Source: Gynuella sunshinyii YC6258
Lineage (GTDB): Bacteria > Pseudomonadota > Gammaproteobacteria > Pseudomonadales > Natronospirillaceae
Direction of reading: 5' to 3'
Assembly (NCBI RefSeq): GCF_000940805.1
Contig: NZ_CP007142.1
Span: 5,494,593 to 5,558,592, forward strand
Length of the DNA stretch: 64,000 nucleotides
How positions within the stretch are numbered: position 1 is the first letter of the stretch; each line of letters begins with the position of its first letter. Below the pieces are notes generated by a model, which was not told the origin of the DNA, made no database searches, and saw only the letters and a list, made by a program, of their open reading frames with translations. Positions 35,648 through 47,100 of the stretch are shown here, piece by piece. The position numbers and the translations under genes were made by a program.

Positions 35648-36969
35648 TGAGTTATGAAATGATCGCATTGCTCATGTTTGCATCCATGATGCTCATGATG
35701 ATGACCGGACAAAGAGTGTTTGCCGCCATTGGTTTCGTTGCAGTGGTGGCGGCACTATCCATGTGGGGTACCGGCGGCTCAGAAATGGGGTTTTCCGCTG
35801 CCATGAAATTAATGAAATGGTATCCCCTGCTGACTCTGCCCTTGTTCATCTACATGGGTTTTATGTTATCGGAATCAGGTATCGCTAATGACCTCTATGA
35901 CATGTTTCACGTGTGGTTTGGTTCATTACGGGGTGGCCTGGCTATCGGCACCATTATATTGATGGTCGTGGTCTCGGCAATGAACGGGCTCAGTGTGGCC
36001 GGCATGGCGATTGGTGCCACCATTGCCATGCCGGAACTGTTACGCCGCGGTTACGATAAAATCATGGTGACCGGTGTCATTCAGGCCGGCAGCTCGCTTG
36101 GCATTCTGGTACCTCCCAGCGTGGTACTGGTGCTCTATGGCATGATCGCCCGTCAACCCGTCAGTCAGCTGTGGATGGCCGGAGTATTCCCTGGCCTGAT
36201 CATGGCTTCCATGTTCGTGATTTATGTTGTGATACGCTGTCGTATTCAGCCGGAACTGGGGCCGGTACTGGATTCAGAAGAACGTGATATTCCTCTGTCC
36301 AAAAAACTTTCGTTATTAAAAGCTGGCATTTTACCGTTACTGATATTTTTTCTGATGACCGGTTTGTTTCTGATGGGCATCACCAGTCTGGTGGAAAGCT
36401 CTGCAGTCGGAGCGGTGGCAGCCACCGTCGCCGCACTCATTAAACGTCGCCTGACACGTCAGGTCATGGAGGATACCTTGCGCAAAACCCTGGGTATCAG
36501 CTGCATGTTCATGTGGATCATTCTGGCGGCCATGTGTTTTGGTTCAGTGTTCGATGGTCTTGGTGCAGTACGAGCCATCAAGAGCCTGTTTCTGGAACAG
36601 CTCGGACTGAGCCCCTGGGAAGTGCTGATCCTGATGCAGCTCTCTTTTATTATCATGGGAACTTTTTTGGACGATACCGCCATGCTGGTCATCGTCGCAC
36701 CGTTGTACATACCGCTGGTGGCCGCCATGAATTTCAATCTGATCTGGTATGGCGTGCTCTACACCATCACCTGCCAGATCGCCTATATGACACCGCCATT
36801 TGGCTACAACCTGTTTCTGATGAAAGCCATGGCTCCGGCGCAGGTAGAACTCAAGGACATTTACCAGTCAGTCACCCCATTTGTGGCCATCATGATTCTC
36901 GCTTTAATGCTGATCATGGTGTTCCCGCAACTGGCGCTGTGGCTACCAACCCAATATTACGGCGGATAA
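35647..36969 (+). CDS. dctM: TRAP transporter large permease
   Basis: A 440-residue DctM-family permease with about 12 membrane segments. Typical stretches are LTLPLFIYMGFMLSESGIA, MNGLSVAGMAIGATIAMPE, GSSLGILVPPSVVLVLYGMI and the C-terminal MTPPFGYNLFLMKA. It forms the transport channel with DctQ, whose stop it overlaps, and precedes dctP by 66 nt. Confidence 0.95.
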   Translation: MSYEMIALLMFASMMLMMMTGQRVFAAIGFVAVVAALSMWGTGGSEMGFSAAMKLMKWYPLLTLPLFIYMGFMLSESGIANDLYDMFHVWFGSLRGGLAIGTIILMVVVSAMNGLSVAGMAIGATIAMPELLRRGYDKIMVTGVIQAGSSLGILVPPSVVLVLYGMIARQPVSQLWMAGVFPGLIMASMFVIYVVIRCRIQPELGPVLDSEERDIPLSKKLSLLKAGILPLLIFFLMTGLFLMGITSLVESSAVGAVAATVAALIKRRLTRQVMEDTLRKTLGISCMFMWIILAAMCFGSVFDGLGAVRAIKSLFLEQLGLSPWEVLILMQLSFIIMGTFLDDTAMLVIVAPLYIPLVAAMNFNLIWYGVLYTITCQIAYMTPPFGYNLFLMKAMAPAQVELKDIYQSVTPFVAIMILALMLIMVFPQLALWLPTQYYGG

Positions 36970-37035
36970 CCGTGATGAGTTCAGGCAGTCGCTGATGAGA
37001 GATCATCGGCATCTATTAATTAAGGGGAATCGAAA

Positions 37036-38079
37036 ATGACGAACAGACGCAACTTTCTTAAAAAAGCAGGCGTTGTGGGAGCCGCCACCGCCATCGGTGC
37101 ACCGGCCATTAAAGCCTCACCCAGCAAAATCAAATGGCGCTTTCAGACCTATGCCGGACCGGCACTGGCAGAATTCGTGATCAAACCTTCCATCGACGCC
37201 TTCAATAAAGTCGCCAATGGTGAAATGGAAATAGAACTGTTTTATGCCGACCAGCTGGTACCGACCGGGGAACTGTTCCGGGCCATGCAGAAAGGCACCA
37301 TCGATGCCGTGCAGTCAGACGATGACTCCATCGCTGCACCGGTGGATATTTCTGTCTTTGGCGGCTACTTTCCGTTTGCCACCCGCTACAGCCTGGATGT
37401 TCCGGTACTGTTTGAACAATACGGACTAAAGCAGATCTGGGAAGAAGCCTACAGTGAAGTAAAAGGCGTTACCTGGCTGGGTGCCGGTGCCTGGGACCCC
37501 TGTAACTTTGCCACCAAAGATCCCATCAACAGCCTCGAAGACCTCAAAGGCAAACGCATCTTCACATTCCCAACCGCCGGCCGATTCCTGTCACGCTTTG
37601 GCGTGGTACCGGTCACCCTGCCCTGGGAAGATGCCGAAGTGGCCTTACAGACTGGTGAACTGGATGGCCTGGCGTGGTCCGGTATCACTGAAGACTATAC
37701 CTCCGGCTGGGCTAACGCGACCAACTACTTCCTGACCAACAATATCTCCGGCGCGTGGATCGGTTCGTATTTTGCCAATAGCAAAAGCTGGGATGCTCTG
37801 CCGGAAGACCTGCAAACCCTGTTCAAACTGTGTATGAACAGCTCGCATTATCACCGTCAACACTGGTACTGGGGTGGTGAAGCAAAACTCCGAACCGAAG
37901 GCACCAAAATGAAACTTACCACCATCGCCGATGCCGAATGGGCCAAGGTGGAAGCCGAAGCGCACAAATTCTGGGATGAAGTAGCCAAGACCAGTGACCG
38001 CTGCGCCAGGGTGGTTAAAATTCTCAAGGAATATAACGCCGCCATGGACAAAGCCGGTCCGCCATACCGTTATTCCTGA
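37036..38079 (+). CDS. dctP: TRAP transporter substrate-binding protein, Tat-exported
   Basis: A 347-residue periplasmic receptor of the DctP/TakP family. The N-terminus carries a twin-arginine signal (NRRNFLKKAGVVGAATA...KAS). The GRFLSRFGVVPVTLPWEDAEVALQTGELDG segment is characteristic and contains the Arg that grips the substrate carboxylate. TakP-like receptors bind 2-oxo acids, but the ligand here is uncertain. Tat rather than Sec export is seen in a subset of these receptors. Its start has AAGGGGA upstream. An inverted-repeat element begins 12 nt after its stop. Confidence 0.92.
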   Translation: MTNRRNFLKKAGVVGAATAIGAPAIKASPSKIKWRFQTYAGPALAEFVIKPSIDAFNKVANGEMEIELFYADQLVPTGELFRAMQKGTIDAVQSDDDSIAAPVDISVFGGYFPFATRYSLDVPVLFEQYGLKQIWEEAYSEVKGVTWLGAGAWDPCNFATKDPINSLEDLKGKRIFTFPTAGRFLSRFGVVPVTLPWEDAEVALQTGELDGLAWSGITEDYTSGWANATNYFLTNNISGAWIGSYFANSKSWDALPEDLQTLFKLCMNSSHYHRQHWYWGGEAKLRTEGTKMKLTTIADAEWAKVEAEAHKFWDEVAKTSDRCARVVKILKEYNAAMDKAGPPYRYS

Positions 38080-38091
38080 GGTCCTAAGCAA

Positions 38092-38224
38092 CCTCTGAAA
38101 AATGGCCTGTTTTCGCGCAGGACGTTGTCAGCGCCAGTCTCACATCCTCATTTACGCCAGTAAACTGCGGTGTTGCGACTGGTGCTTCCTGGCCTGCATT
38201 AAAACTATTCCTATTTTTCAGAGG
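38092..38224 (+). repeat. Miniature inverted-repeat element A, copy 1
   Basis: About 133 bp bounded by inverted ends CCTCTGAAAAATGG and CTATTTTTCAGAGG (one mismatch). An internal dyad (CGCCAGTC...GACTGGTG) folds the centre. No coding capacity. A second copy, about 90% identical by eye and in the same orientation, is at 55027-55160. Resembles a MITE or REP-like non-autonomous element. Confidence 0.8.
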
Positions 38225-38332
38225 CCCCCTGACTCACGTCCGCCCGGACGTGAGCGTTTTTGCAGCCGAGTGCTATAACCGCAGCAGGTTGTCAGTTAAT
38301 ATGCTGACCAGACAGAGAGATATTGATATCCA

Positions 38333-39988
38333 ATGGAGTCTGCTTTGCATACAAACAATACCGTTCCGCCCCAACACCCCTCGCAGCATCATTCCACCAT
38401 CATTATTGCCACGCTGTTATTACTATTGGCCGGTGAAATCTTATTTATCAGCCAGACCTTTGATGCCTACCTGTTATTCAAACGACAGAACCTCAGTCTC
38501 TGGCAGGAAATCTTCGGTCAGCTGGGCCGGTTTGCCAAAGTTCTGACCTTAACTATCGTACTGGTCATCATCCAATTAAAAGCACGTCTGCCGGAATACT
38601 GGCAGCAGCTCAATGAACAGTTTTCCGGCAGAACACTGCTCTATTCTCTCCCCCTGCACGGACTCAGTTATGCCGCGCTGCTGTACTTCTGCAGCCGACT
38701 GTTTACCGGACTGGATCAATCCATCGGTAACATCGACTACTTCGGCTGGTTGTTCACAGCAGCGTTTACCTTTGGGTTCTGGCTCATGAGTATCTGCCGG
38801 TTCGGCTTTGTGATGCAATTTCTCAAACAGGAAAAATACCCACTGCTGATTGCCATCACCATCAGCCTAATGGTATGGCTGTTCACCACCGGAACATCTG
38901 CGTTGTGGGACCCACTCAGCGAAGGTACTTTTACCCTTTCGGCCATCTGGCTGGCCTTGTTCAATCCCGACCTTGTGGTCGTCTATCCGAATGCCAAAAT
39001 CCTCGGTCTCGGAGACTTTGTCGTCAATATTGCCGCCGCCTGCTCCGGTTATGAGGGTATCGGCCTGATCACCGCCTTCACCGGCATCTATCTTTATCTG
39101 CATAAAGGTGAATTCCGTTACCCACACAGCCTGCTGCTGTTCCCGCTGGGTATTACCGTTATATGGCTGCTAAACAGTGTCCGTATCGCACTGTTGGTCT
39201 GGGTGGGATACTACTGGTCAAAAGACATCGCCGTAGGTGGATTTCATTCTCAGGCCGGCTGGATCATGTTTATTCTGACCTCCTTGTTGCTGCTGTGGGT
39301 GGCCGGCTCCATCCGTTATTTTCGTTATCCGACAGCCAGAGCGGTTAAGACCGTCAGCACCGACAACGTCCCGGTTGCGACACTGATGCCCATGATCGTA
39401 CTGCTGGCGGTCTCAATTCTGACCAGTGCATTTATTTCCGATTTCGACTGGCTTTACCCGCTGCGGGTCATTGCCGTGGTCATTGTGCTTGTCAAGTACT
39501 GGTCCAGACTGAGTCTGCTTCCTTATCGTCCCGGTTGGGAACCGCTGGCAGCAGGAATACTGGTGGCCATACTCTGGGTACTGCTGGTACCACAGAACCC
39601 GGAATACAACAACACCTTCCAAACCGCCCTGGACAACAGTTCCAATGGTATCGCCTGGGGTTGGTTATTGATTCGTTTTCTGGGCGCAGCAGTGACCGTC
39701 CCCATCGCCGAAGAACTGGCTTTCAGAGCCTATCTGCTGTGTCGACTGTCCCGTTCAGAAGTCACACTTCGTGGCCAGATTAATATAACCTGGGTGGCCG
39801 TGGCTGTTTCATCACTGGCCTTCGGTGCATTACATGGTGCCTGGCTGGCAGGTACTTTAGCGGGTGTCATTTATGCGGTTGTCAGAATGCGCTCCGACTC
39901 CATCTCCGCTCCCATCGTGGCACACAGTCTGACTAATGCACTCTTGTTTGTAATAGCTCTGATAAGTGGTTATTGGGGGCTGATTTGA
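38333..39988 (+). CDS. xrtE: Exosortase E / CPBP-protease fusion (VPEID-CTERM type)
   Basis: A 551-residue polytopic membrane protein combining two enzymes. The N-terminal exosortase half has the catalytic triad Cys237 (AACSGYEG), Arg284 (NSVRIALL) and His305 (GGFHSQAG). The C-terminal half is a CPBP-family intramembrane protease with Glu460-Glu461 and Arg465 (AEELAFRAYLL), His501 (GALHGAW) and His531 (VAHSLTNALLF). This fusion is the exosortase E/protease type, which normally sorts proteins with a VPEID-CTERM tail. No such target is encoded nearby, so it is an orphan here or its substrate is elsewhere. The start codon has only a weak binding site. Isolated between the TRAP genes and the NRPS. 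Confidence 0.88.
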   Translation: MESALHTNNTVPPQHPSQHHSTIIIATLLLLLAGEILFISQTFDAYLLFKRQNLSLWQEIFGQLGRFAKVLTLTIVLVIIQLKARLPEYWQQLNEQFSGRTLLYSLPLHGLSYAALLYFCSRLFTGLDQSIGNIDYFGWLFTAAFTFGFWLMSICRFGFVMQFLKQEKYPLLIAITISLMVWLFTTGTSALWDPLSEGTFTLSAIWLALFNPDLVVVYPNAKILGLGDFVVNIAAACSGYEGIGLITAFTGIYLYLHKGEFRYPHSLLLFPLGITVIWLLNSVRIALLVWVGYYWSKDIAVGGFHSQAGWIMFILTSLLLLWVAGSIRYFRYPTARAVKTVSTDNVPVATLMPMIVLLAVSILTSAFISDFDWLYPLRVIAVVIVLVKYWSRLSLLPYRPGWEPLAAGILVAILWVLLVPQNPEYNNTFQTALDNSSNGIAWGWLLIRFLGAAVTVPIAEELAFRAYLLCRLSRSEVTLRGQINITWVAVAVSSLAFGALHGAWLAGTLAGVIYAVVRMRSDSISAPIVAHSLTNALLFVIALISGYWGLI

Positions 39989-41127
39989 AGTTACTTGCGT
40001 TCAATATGACAGTGACAACACCTGAAGCTCGCTAAGAAACTTCTGAATAATGCTGCAGGATTTTCAGAATCAGGCAAAAAAGACACAAAACTGAGAGATG
40101 TTTTAAACCATGAACAGCAGGCTCCATTAACCCGGCAAGTATTTATGTCAGGTTAATAGTGTGATGCAGGGATGCACCGAGGAGTCGGTGTTTCGCGTAA
40201 CACCGCCAGATTTCTTAGGGCGACAATTAAAGAGATCAGGACAATCAATTTAATTGCCAGGTTAATAGACGGAACGACAAATCGGTGATTGTTCAGAAAC
40301 ATCCTATTTTTCTGCATGTACAGACATGATCATAAAAATGTCACGAATGAAACTTACCTCACCAATATTTCCCACCAGGTGCATCACAATTTTTAACCAA
40401 ATCTGGCCAAATCTATAAAATCATCATCACCTTTTTTGACATATGGGAAAGTGCCATATATACACCATTGTTATCCACCCGAGATGAAATTCAACTGGGA
40501 TTCTCCGAAAAAATAGTGCTGGCTTTATCAAGATATTCAGAACACCTTCAAAAGTATGATTGCTGGACACATGCATACCAATATACCTTATATATAAAGA
40601 GCAATGAGAGAATAGTTATTACATGAAAAAATATTTGTGCCAGGCTAATAGGCAGACTCCATAAAATTTTTCACATACGATCCTCTCAGCCAAAGAAAAG
40701 CCATAATTAAAAAACCAGAAAACCCCCTGTTTTTTTTTAAATTCAAAACATTTTCACAGTAACACATTTAGTTTTTCAGCATACTTCCTGAAATCGGCAT
40801 TCCAGACCCCACAATATTTATCTTAATAATCAAATTCATTTAACATCTTTATAAAAGTATTTTTCAAAATAAAAGACATGACACGCAAATAAATATCAGA
40901 TCAATATACTTCCATTATCTTAAAACTTGCCTATATCTATTCAATAGAAATAAATTTTCCGTATATGTCTTATTAACATTTCCACCCCAAAAAAAACCTA
41001 TGCTAGTATCACCCCAAAATGCCTTACTGAGTTTTTACTAACGAGGCCAATCATTTATCTACCCTCTTTAGTATTCAGATAATTTCATAAAGATCTGAAA
41101 AATTTCCACTACAGCAAAGGTTCCGTT
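39989..41127. other. AT-rich non-coding region upstream of the NRPS
   Basis: About 1.14 kb with no gene. It contains element B copy 1 (40126-40269). A small hairpin ATATGG/CCATAT lies at 40441-40459, and a lone element-B-like end, TGCCAGGCTAATAG, lies near 40646. The last 450 nt are strongly AT-rich and must carry the NRPS promoter. Confidence 0.55.
40126..40269 (-). repeat. Miniature inverted-repeat element B, copy 1 (internally shortened)
   Basis: About 144 bp with inverted ends ATTAACCCGGCAAG and TTGCCAGGTTAAT. The interior is the reverse complement of element B copy 2 (55165-55370), but about 60 bp are missing from its middle. No coding capacity. Confidence 0.75.
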
Positions 41128-44100
41128 ATGGAGATCTCTACCACAGAAAGTTTTGATCGTTTAATCCCTCTTCATACTTCTCAAGAAAATGTGTATTTCG
41201 AACAATTACTATATCCGGAAGACCCGATTTACAACATCGCCTGTTACCAAGTACTTGATTCCGCCAATACACACAGAGAGAAATTGAAACATTGCTGGGA
41301 GACACTTCACGAGCACCTGGATGCCTTACAAATGGCATTTCATGAAGATGAAGAAGGTTATCTGTATCAAAATCCGGTTGAAGACAGAAACGCCATATTC
41401 CTGGAGAATGACTTTTCGTTACGAGAGAACCCCGAGGCCGAGGCCCTCAGATGGATGGAATCCCGACTTTCCATACCGATGGATTTTATGTCCGGCTACG
41501 TTTCAGAGTTAAGTTTATTAAAAGTATCTGACGACAAGCACTTCCTGTTTTTCCGCTTCCACCATATCGCTACAGATGGAATGGGTGTCCATATTTTTTT
41601 GGAATACTTTCATAAACTGTACGAAGACACCACCAACAACGATGATACTTTCTGGTTGAGATCCATCCCCGACTATAAAACCATCGCAGCTAACTCCAAA
41701 AACTATCTTGGCTCCAGCCGATATGAAAATGACAAAAACTATTGGCAGGAAAAGCTGAAGGGAATGGTGGTTACAAAACTGGAAAACTTCCATGATTCGA
41801 AAGGCAGTAACGAGGTCACGTACAAGCTTCCAAAGACACTTAGCGATTCAATGAAGCTTTTTTGTGAGCAACATAAAATCAGCTACCTTATTCTCCTTTC
41901 TTCTGTTATCAGCGTTTATTTTTCAAACCTTTTAAACCGCCCCGACATTGCGTTTGGTACTATCGTGCATGGCCGGGGAGATGCAAAAAGCAAGAAAACT
42001 GTTGGCATGTTCTCTAATACAGTATTAATAAAATGTGATATACCGGAAGGCTTAACTCTCAAACAGCTAACCGAACAACTGGGCAAAGAAATATCCAGCA
42101 CACTGCGGCACAGTCGTTTTCCCTACAGTCACTTTACACGTCTTTCAAAAAAAACTGATCAGTCTTCGGCAGATATCATCATCAATTGTGAGACTTTTTC
42201 CTACAACCAAATGGAAGTCAATAAAAAGATTGAGACCTGTCATCTTGGCAATAAACATGAAAAACAGCCATTGCAGATACGCCTGATTGATTATGACTTC
42301 AACGATGATCTGGAAATAAAGATCACATATAACCATCGATTTTTCGATGACCATGAAGTTAAACTTATGGGCAAAAGACTCCTGAATATGTTGAATCATT
42401 GTATTCTGGACATTGAAACCCCGGTCGCAAACATTTCGATCCTACCCGATGAAGAACGTGACATTCTGTTAAAAGACTGGAATGAGACCGATGCAGAATA
42501 TCTGAAGGACAAAACTGTACACCAGTTATTCGAGTCGCGTGTTGTTGAATCACCAGATAATATCGCTCTAATTTTTGACAACGAAAAACTGACCTATGCT
42601 GAGCTGAATCGTCGCGCCAATCAGCTGGCACATGCTATCAGACAAAAGTACCAGAACACACATCAAACAGAACTGACACCCAACACTCTCGTAGCTCTTT
42701 ATCTGGACCGCGGCTTCGACATGATTGTAAGCATCCTTGCGGTTTTGAAAGCTGGAGCGGCTTATGTACCGATTTCCCCGGAATTTCCTGAATCAAGGAT
42801 CCAGTTTATCCTTGAAGATACGCAGGCTCCCATTCTGATCAGCCAGACATCGCATGCTCAAACGATCAGCCATATTTGCAACAATATATCTTTATCTCCG
42901 GAGGTGATGTTCTGTGACGAATATGATCCGCAAAATGATCAATTTACTGACACGCCAAAAAGTAGCTGTAATGCAGACAATCTGGCATATGTTTTGTACA
43001 CCTCCGGCACAACCGGTCAGCCAAAAGGGGCGATGATCAGACACCGGAATATTTGTCATTTGATCGCGGCCCAGAATGAGCGTTTTAATACCGCACAACA
43101 TAACTGTGCTTTACAGTTTGCGGCATATGTTTTTGATGCCAGTGCCTTTGAATTATTTGTCAGTTTGGTTTCCGGCCATAAAGTTGTGCTGTGTACCGAT
43201 GAGCAACATCGCGATCCTGAGATGCTTGCTGAGCTGATCAGACAGCACAATGTCGAAATAGCCACGTTGCCGCCGGCGATTTTGAATCAGATGACCGACT
43301 CTGGCCTGGAGTCACTGAAAACTCTCATAACGGCGGGTGAAACTCCAACACCTGATACCCTCAGAAGATTCAGTAAAAACCGGAGCGTACATAATGCCTA
43401 TGGTCCGACCGAAACAACCGTCTGCGCCTCCTCCTACAAAATTAACAGCAGCCAATACACCTCTGCTGCCAATATCGGCAAGCCATTAATTAATGCCAGG
43501 GCCTATGTCCTTGATGCTTCCATGAATCCGGTACCCATTGGTATACCCGGTGAATTGTATGTTGGTGGTGCTGGTTTGGCCGGTGGTTATCTTAATCGTC
43601 CGGAATTAACGTCTGAGCGCTTTATCACAAATCCATTTGCGACTGACAATGATAAATGCAATGGCTTCGACTTATTGTATAAAACAGGTGACCTGGTACG
43701 CTGGTTGCCCGATGGTAATTTAGAGTACCTGGGTCGTAACGACTTTCAGGTAAAAATCCGTGGTTATCGCATTGAACTTGGAGAAATCGAACACGCCATG
43801 ACCCGGATACCTGGCATTCGCCAGGCAGTTGTGATTGATCGCGATCGCAATAACAGTAAATATCTGGCAGCTTATTATGTCACTACCAGAAACAACGAAT
43901 CCTATTTATCCGATGACATAATAAGACACAGGCTGACCGGTCTGCTGCCAGATTATATGGTGCCTGCAACCTTTGTCGAGTTGGAGGCCATACCGATTAC
44001 CATTAACGGAAAAGTAGACCGGCGCGCACTGCCCGAACCGCAGTCGGATGGTCAGGAAACCTCCACCCCACCGCGAAATGCCATGGAACAAAAAGTCTGC

Positions 44101-47100
44101 TCTATATGGAGGGAGGTGCTGGGACTGGATCAGGTGGGAATCTATGATGATTTTTTCCGGGTTGGAGGCGATTCAATTACGGCTATCCAACTGGTTTCCA
44201 AACTACGCCAATCCGGCTGGACACTGCATGTTAAAGATATTTTTGCATTACCAACCGTTGCCCGACAGGTCACCTTTCTGAACGAACAGACCTCGTTGGA
44301 ACAAGTGAAAGCAGAGCGCGGAACCTTGACAGGTCGCTTTGATTTACTACCGGTCCAACAGTGGTTTTTTGATTTCGATTGGCCTCACCCAAACCATTGG
44401 AATCAGGCGTTTATGATCAAACTGCCGGGCGATATTGATCAACCCGATATCCATCAGGCGCTGTCCAGACTGATAATGCAGCATGACATGCTACGTGTTC
44501 GCTTTGAGAATGGTCAGCAGGTTTATCAAACAGATAAGGATGCCTGTCTTCCTGTATTACACAGCCTGAACATTACGACTCTGAACGCGAAACAGCTTGA
44601 GCAACAACTGACGGACTGGCAAAGCCACTTTGATATCGAAGACGGCCCGTTATGTTGTGCGGCTCTGCTGACGGGTTATCAGGATGGTATGAATCGACTA
44701 TGGTTTTCGGCTCACCATCTGGTGATTGATTTTGTTTCCTGGGGCATTATCGCTGATGATCTACGTACCCTGCTGACTCATCAGTCGCTGAACCAAAAAA
44801 CCAGTAGTTATCGACAATGGGTTGAAGCTATTAAGAGTTATGCGAAACGAAATCAGCAGGAAATTCAATGGTGGAGGGAGCTAACCAACGATTCCACAAC
44901 TCTTCCAGGTGCTGCCGGACGTCACAGAAAATATTGGTCACTTTCCACAGATAAGACCCAACAATTACTGGGCCAGGCCAATACCGGTTATCACACCGAG
45001 ACGAAAGACCTGCTATTGGCAGCCCTGGGTATCGCATTATGTGAAACCTTTCAATCTGACAGCCAGCTGATCACCATGGAGGGTCATGGTCGCGAGAGTA
45101 TTGATGATACTCTGGATGTTTCTCATACCGTTGGCTGGTTTACTACCTTGTATCCTGTCCGATTGACCGGTAACAGGAACATCCATGAAACAATTATCCA
45201 GACCAAGGAAATGCTTCGTGCGATCCCTAATAAAGGTATCGGTTATGGCGCGTTGGTTCAGTCTGGCGCGTTACCTCAGGCAAAACTGCCACCGATCAGT
45301 TTCAATTATCTTGGTCAACTCAATAAAGGAACACCAAAGGATGTCGCCCAGCCATGGCAACTCGATATAGATGCTGTGGGTGCAACCGTTGCGACCGATA
45401 ACCGAAGTCAGTTTTTGCTCAGTATCGACTGCGCCGCTTTGGAACAGGGCCTGCAATTAGTCATCGATTCACAGCTTTCAGAACAACAGACTGATGACTT
45501 TATTCAATTATTTTCACAAACACTCGAACAGATACTGAGCCAATGTACAAAAATGGGCAGTACCGGGGGAACATACACTGCCAGCGATTTCGGGATGGAG
45601 CCGTTGTTTCAACAACGACTGGAGACATTACAGCAAACACACGATATTGAAGCCATATTTCCAGCCAGCAGTCTGCAACAGGGTTTCATTCATCACTACC
45701 TGACCCGGCCCGATGACGATGCCTACCGGATGCAACTGGTAGTGGATTATCAACAACCGCTGAATATCGATTGGTACCAACAAGCGTGGATCATGGCAGC
45801 ACAACGCTTCCCTTCACTGCGCACAGCATTCGACTGGGATGTTCACGTCATTCAAATCATCACCCGTGACCAGAGCATCAACGAGGATAATTTCAACACT
45901 CATGATTTGAGCGCATTGTCCGATCAGGAACAACAACGCATCATTGAAGAACTGCAACAGCAGCACCGAAAACCATTTGACCTGAGCAAGCCAGGCTTAA
46001 TTCGTCTGAGCCTGATCAAGCGCAGTGATCAACTCTACACCTTGATCAAAACTGAACACCACAGTATTACCGATGGCTGGAGCGGCCCGGTGCTGATCGA
46101 TACGGTGCACCGTTATTACGATGAATTGTGTCAGGGACAACACCAGGAAGTTATCGCGGAAACTGCCTATATTCAGGCACAGCAATATCAAAGACAACAA
46201 CAGGATAATACACAGCGTTATTGGGCTGCCATCAAGCCACAGTTCATCAAAACCAACGATATCAGTGCCATGTTCGGACAGCGTGTTGATCTGGAAAAAA
46301 TGCGTGATGTTACGAATCCGACGGATATGGAAATCATCATTACCGGAAAGGATTTCAACGCCCTTAAAGAACTGAGCCGGCAATTAGGAGTCACCGTCAA
46401 TACCATTTTACAGTTCTCATGGCACAAACTGTTGCAAACGTATACTGGAGATGAACAGACCATCGTCGGCACAATTGTTTCCGGTCGTGATCTGCCCATC
46501 ACAGATATTGAAAACAGCGTTGGGCTTTATATCAATACCTTACCGTTGGCAATCAACTGGCGTCCTGACATTACGGTTGAACAGATGCTGCAAGACACTC
46601 ACCAACATATTGCGGCACTCAGCAGCCACAGTCATATTTCATTAGCCGAGTTGCAGCACGATGGTCATCGTCTGTTTCATAGTCTGTTTGTCTTTGAAAA
46701 CTACCCAATGTCCAATCTGTCACAGACAACCGAGATTGGTACACATATGGTAATACGCGAGTTTTATGAAAAAGCGGATTACCCTCTGGTGGTAAAAGCC
46801 TATGAATATGAAGACCGCCTGATGATGACCTTGAATTATAGTCAGGATTGGTTGCAGCCCCTTCAAGCACAACGATTGTGTGACCAGCTGAAACAAATTG
46901 TGATGCAGGTGGTATCACAATCAAAACAACCGATCAGAAATATTAATCTTTCTGAATTCGATCAGGTCCAATTACAACGTTGGAACAATACCACTCAGGA
47001 CTACCCGGTCACCACCTTACTGGATGGCTTCTGTACACAGGTCGAACATGCTCCTCATACCACTGCAGTCATTACCTCCACGGGTTCGATCAGTTATGCT

